From JBGPGW01 sp046349515 (lineage in GTDB: Bacteria > Pseudomonadota > Alphaproteobacteria > CADEGL01): 64,000 bases of DNA. This document shows positions 62,229-64,000 of the stretch, piece by piece (positions within the stretch are counted from its first letter, which is position 1; each line of letters begins with the position of its first letter). Both the position numbers and the translations under genes were made by a program. Where the stretch lies: the NCBI GenBank assembly GCA_046349515.1, contig JAXMCE010000005.1, positions 124,001 to 188,000 of the forward strand. The letters are read 5' to 3'. Under the pieces are notes generated by a model. That model was not told where the DNA came from, ran no database searches, and saw nothing but the letters and a program-made list of their open reading frames with translations.

Positions 62229-63374
62229 CTAGGCTGATGGACGGTCGAGGCGCTCGGGGCTGAGGTCGGCTGGATGGATGCCGCGCTCGGCGAGAAGTGT
62301 GGGCCATGCCTCTCCCAGAATGAGGGTAGACGCGGCAAGCGACAAGCCGGCCGAGGTCTGGATCCCGGCGCCGCCCTGGCCCGCGAGCCAGAAGAAGCCC
62401 GGCGCCTTGCCATCGAAGCCGATCACGGGGTTGCGGTCGGCGACGAAGCTCCTGAGGCCCGCCCAGCGCCGCTCCACACGCTTCACCTTGAGCGTCGTCG
62501 CCCGCTCGATGCGGTCGATCGCGATCGCCACATCCAGCTCATCGGGCTGGACGTCGCACGGCTCGAAGGGCGTCTCGTCGGCGGGCGAGGCCAGGAATTT
62601 GCCGGCCTCGGGCTTCAGGTAGAATTCGTTCTCGACGTCGTCGAGCTCCGGCCAGGATGTATTGTCGATCCCGTCAGGCGCCGAAAGGATCATGGCGGTG
62701 CGACGCTTCGGCACGAGGCCGATGGGCCTTGCGCCGGCCAAGCGCGCGACGATGTCGGCCCAGGCGCCCGCCGCGTTGACGAGCACGGGCGCCCGGAATC
62801 GCCCGGCCGAGGTCTCGACGGTCCACGCTTCGCCACGCCGCTCGATCGCGCGGACCTCCGCATGGGTGATGACGCGCCCGCCGGACCCGCGCATCCCCCG
62901 GAGATAGCCCTGATGGATGGCGTCGACATCGAGCGCCATGGCGTTCGGCTCGAGAAAGGCGTGCCGCACGTACTCAGGGCGGAGAATCGGCACGCGGCGC
63001 ACAGCTTCTTCAACGCTTAGGACATCGATGGTCGGGCAGGACGCGCGGGCCGCGGCGAGTTCTTCCTCATAGGCTGCGCGCTGGTCCGCGCGCGCGATGA
63101 ACAGCCAGCCCAAGGGCCGCATGAGCGGGACGGGCGAGAAGCCGCCGGGCGGCGAAGCGAGGAATGGCCGTGTCAAGGTCGTAAGGGCGCGGATGACCGG
63201 CGTGCCAAGCGCCTCCGAAAGGCTCGCCGCCGACCGTCCGGTGGTGTGGTGCCCGGGCGCCGATTCCCGTTCGAGCACGATGACCTTACGGTGAGGCGCA
63301 AGCCTGTAGGCGAGGGAGGCGCCGGCAATGCCGGCGCCGACGACGAGGGCGTCGCACTCGTCCATTTGTTCCAT
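62229..63374 (-). CDS. FAD-dependent D-amino-acid dehydrogenase (DauA-like)
   Basis: A 381-residue DAO-fold flavoprotein: VVGAGIAGASLAYRL, ERESAPGHHTTGRSAA, DAIHQGYLRGMRGSGG and WAGLRSFVADRNP are close to segments of Pseudomonas D-arginine dehydrogenase DauA. It should oxidise D-amino acids to imino acids with electrons going to the respiratory chain. The RidA gene next to it fits removal of the imine. ATG 63374 or 63365 are possible starts. Confidence 0.87.
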   Translation of the reverse strand: MEQMDECDALVVGAGIAGASLAYRLAPHRKVIVLERESAPGHHTTGRSAASLSEALGTPVIRALTTLTRPFLASPPGGFSPVPLMRPLGWLFIARADQRAAYEEELAAARASCPTIDVLSVEEAVRRVPILRPEYVRHAFLEPNAMALDVDAIHQGYLRGMRGSGGRVITHAEVRAIERRGEAWTVETSAGRFRAPVLVNAAGAWADIVARLAGARPIGLVPKRRTAMILSAPDGIDNTSWPELDDVENEFYLKPEAGKFLASPADETPFEPCDVQPDELDVAIAIDRIERATTLKVKRVERRWAGLRSFVADRNPVIGFDGKAPGFFWLAGQGGAGIQTSAGLSLAASTLILGEAWPTLLAERGIHPADLSPERLDRPSA

Positions 63375-63434
63375 GGGTCAAGGGCCCTCGGCTATTCACG
63401 TGTCACCACCGTGTGGAGTATTCTTGGCACGGGC

Positions 63435-63458
63435 CGAGCCGACAAGGGTGTCGGCTCG
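63435..63458. promoter_or_regulatory. Perfect 9-bp hairpin upstream of the class II aldolase gene
   Basis: CGAGCCGAC (63435-63443) and GTCGGCTCG (63450-63458) form a dyad with a six-base spacer, 52 bases before the ATG. It may be an operator or a leader stem; no U tract follows, so it is not a terminator. Confidence 0.4.
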
Positions 63459-63510
63459 AGGGGCGCCATCGCCCGTCCGGAGCCGTCCACGAAATAGGGA
63501 GAATGGAGCC

Positions 63511-64000
63511 ATGGCTACAACCCCGCTGCGCCGCATCGACCCGAAGTCGGATCCGGTTTGGCAGGCGCGCGTCGACTTGGCGGCGGTCCATCGCCTGGCC
63601 AACCGCTTCGGTTTCGACGATGGAATCTGGAATCATTTCACGCTGGTCGTGCCCGGTACCACCGACCGCTTCCTCGTGAAGCCGCATGGCCTTCTCATGT
63701 CCGAGGTGACGGCCTCGAATCTGATCGTTTCGGATTTCGAGGGCAACATCCTGGAGGGGCGTGGCCGGATCGAGCGGACCGCATACTGCATCCACTCCCA
63801 ATTCCATCGCCTGTATGCGCACGCGGCCTGCGTTTTGCACGCCCATCCGCGCTACGCGACGGCGCTCACCATGACGAAGCCTGGACGACTCCTGATGATC
63901 CATCAGGACGTGCTCAAGTATTACGGCCGCGTCGCCTATGACGACGATTTCTTCGGCACGGGTTCGACCGTCGAGGAAGGCGGGCGCATGGCGAAAGTCG
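63511..64000 (+). CDS. Class II aldolase/adducin family protein (truncated by window end)
   Basis: The first 163 codons of a class II aldolase-like protein. The zinc His pair is in VLHAHPRYATAL, and an early NHFTLVVPG and KPHGLLMSEV set matches L-fuculose-phosphate aldolase/adducin-type proteins. The frame is open to the end of the window; the third His and the C-terminus lie outside. ATG 63511 has GGGAGAATGGAG in front. It is divergent from the flavoenzyme gene. The reaction is not identifiable from this part. Confidence 0.85.
   Translation, partial: MATTPLRRIDPKSDPVWQARVDLAAVHRLANRFGFDDGIWNHFTLVVPGTTDRFLVKPHGLLMSEVTASNLIVSDFEGNILEGRGRIERTAYCIHSQFHRLYAHAACVLHAHPRYATALTMTKPGRLLMIHQDVLKYYGRVAYDDDFFGTGSTVEEGGRMAKV

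Overview
The window is a GC-rich, densely coded bacterial chromosome segment with uniform composition. I see no rRNA, tRNA, insertion sequence, phage gene or CRISPR array. Complete hopanoid genes (hpnA, B, C, D, E, G, H, M and shc), a bufferin-type copper metallophore operon, type II NADH dehydrogenase, an acetoacetate decarboxylase/3-hydroxybutyrate dehydrogenase operon and a sigma-54 promoter point to an alphaproteobacterium, probably a free-living Rhodospirillales- or Hyphomicrobiales-like organism. The genus cannot be told from sequence alone.

Layout. 0-8.7 kb: cupin, SDR and methyltransferase genes; a GtrB-like polyprenyl-sugar glycosyltransferase divergent from a ChbG-type deacetylase; a Na+/H+ antiporter with a cyclic-nucleotide-binding domain; a lytic transglycosylase behind a near-perfect sigma-54 promoter; DUF983. 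8.7-16.1 kb, all minus strand: an acetone/ketone-body operon (bdhA, patatin, adc), then a six-gene run made of bufA-bufB-bufC-doxX followed by type II NADH dehydrogenase and a peroxiredoxin-like protein. 16.3-28.5 kb: PhnZ-like HD oxygenase, typA, a LysR regulator, a kinase-like fusion protein, an amino-acid permease, a complete polyamine ABC transporter, and a type III polyketide synthase with an isoprenylcysteine-methyltransferase-like partner. 28.5-34.6 kb: crotonase and CoA-transferase, the RNA-repair set rtcB/archease, and a ThDP enzyme.

34.7-49.9 kb is a hopanoid locus in two converging arms. The plus arm carries a COG1213-like nucleotidyltransferase, two CDP-alcohol-phosphotransferase-like proteins, hpnA, ispH and hpnH. 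The minus arm reads yhhQ, hpnC, a PhyH dioxygenase, hpnB, hpnD, hpnE, a SIMPL-domain protein, shc and hpnG. HpnC/D/E make squalene from farnesyl diphosphate, Shc cyclises it, HpnH adds the adenosyl side chain, HpnG removes adenine, and HpnM is a periplasmic carrier. IspH supplies isoprenoid precursor. The nucleotidyltransferase plus two CDP-OH-P proteins, both lacking the last Asp of the family signature, and the PhyH enzyme are the best candidates for an undescribed lipid-headgroup system.

49.9-54.5 kb: queuosine genes (yhhQ transporter, queA, tgt, queF, queG). 54.6-64 kb: a catabolic region for nitrogen compounds with two creatinase/ectoine-hydrolase-like M24 proteins that lack metal ligands, a DapB-like dehydrogenase, an M20 carbamoylase-type amidohydrolase, RidA, a D-arginine-dehydrogenase-like flavoenzyme and a class II aldolase cut by the window end.
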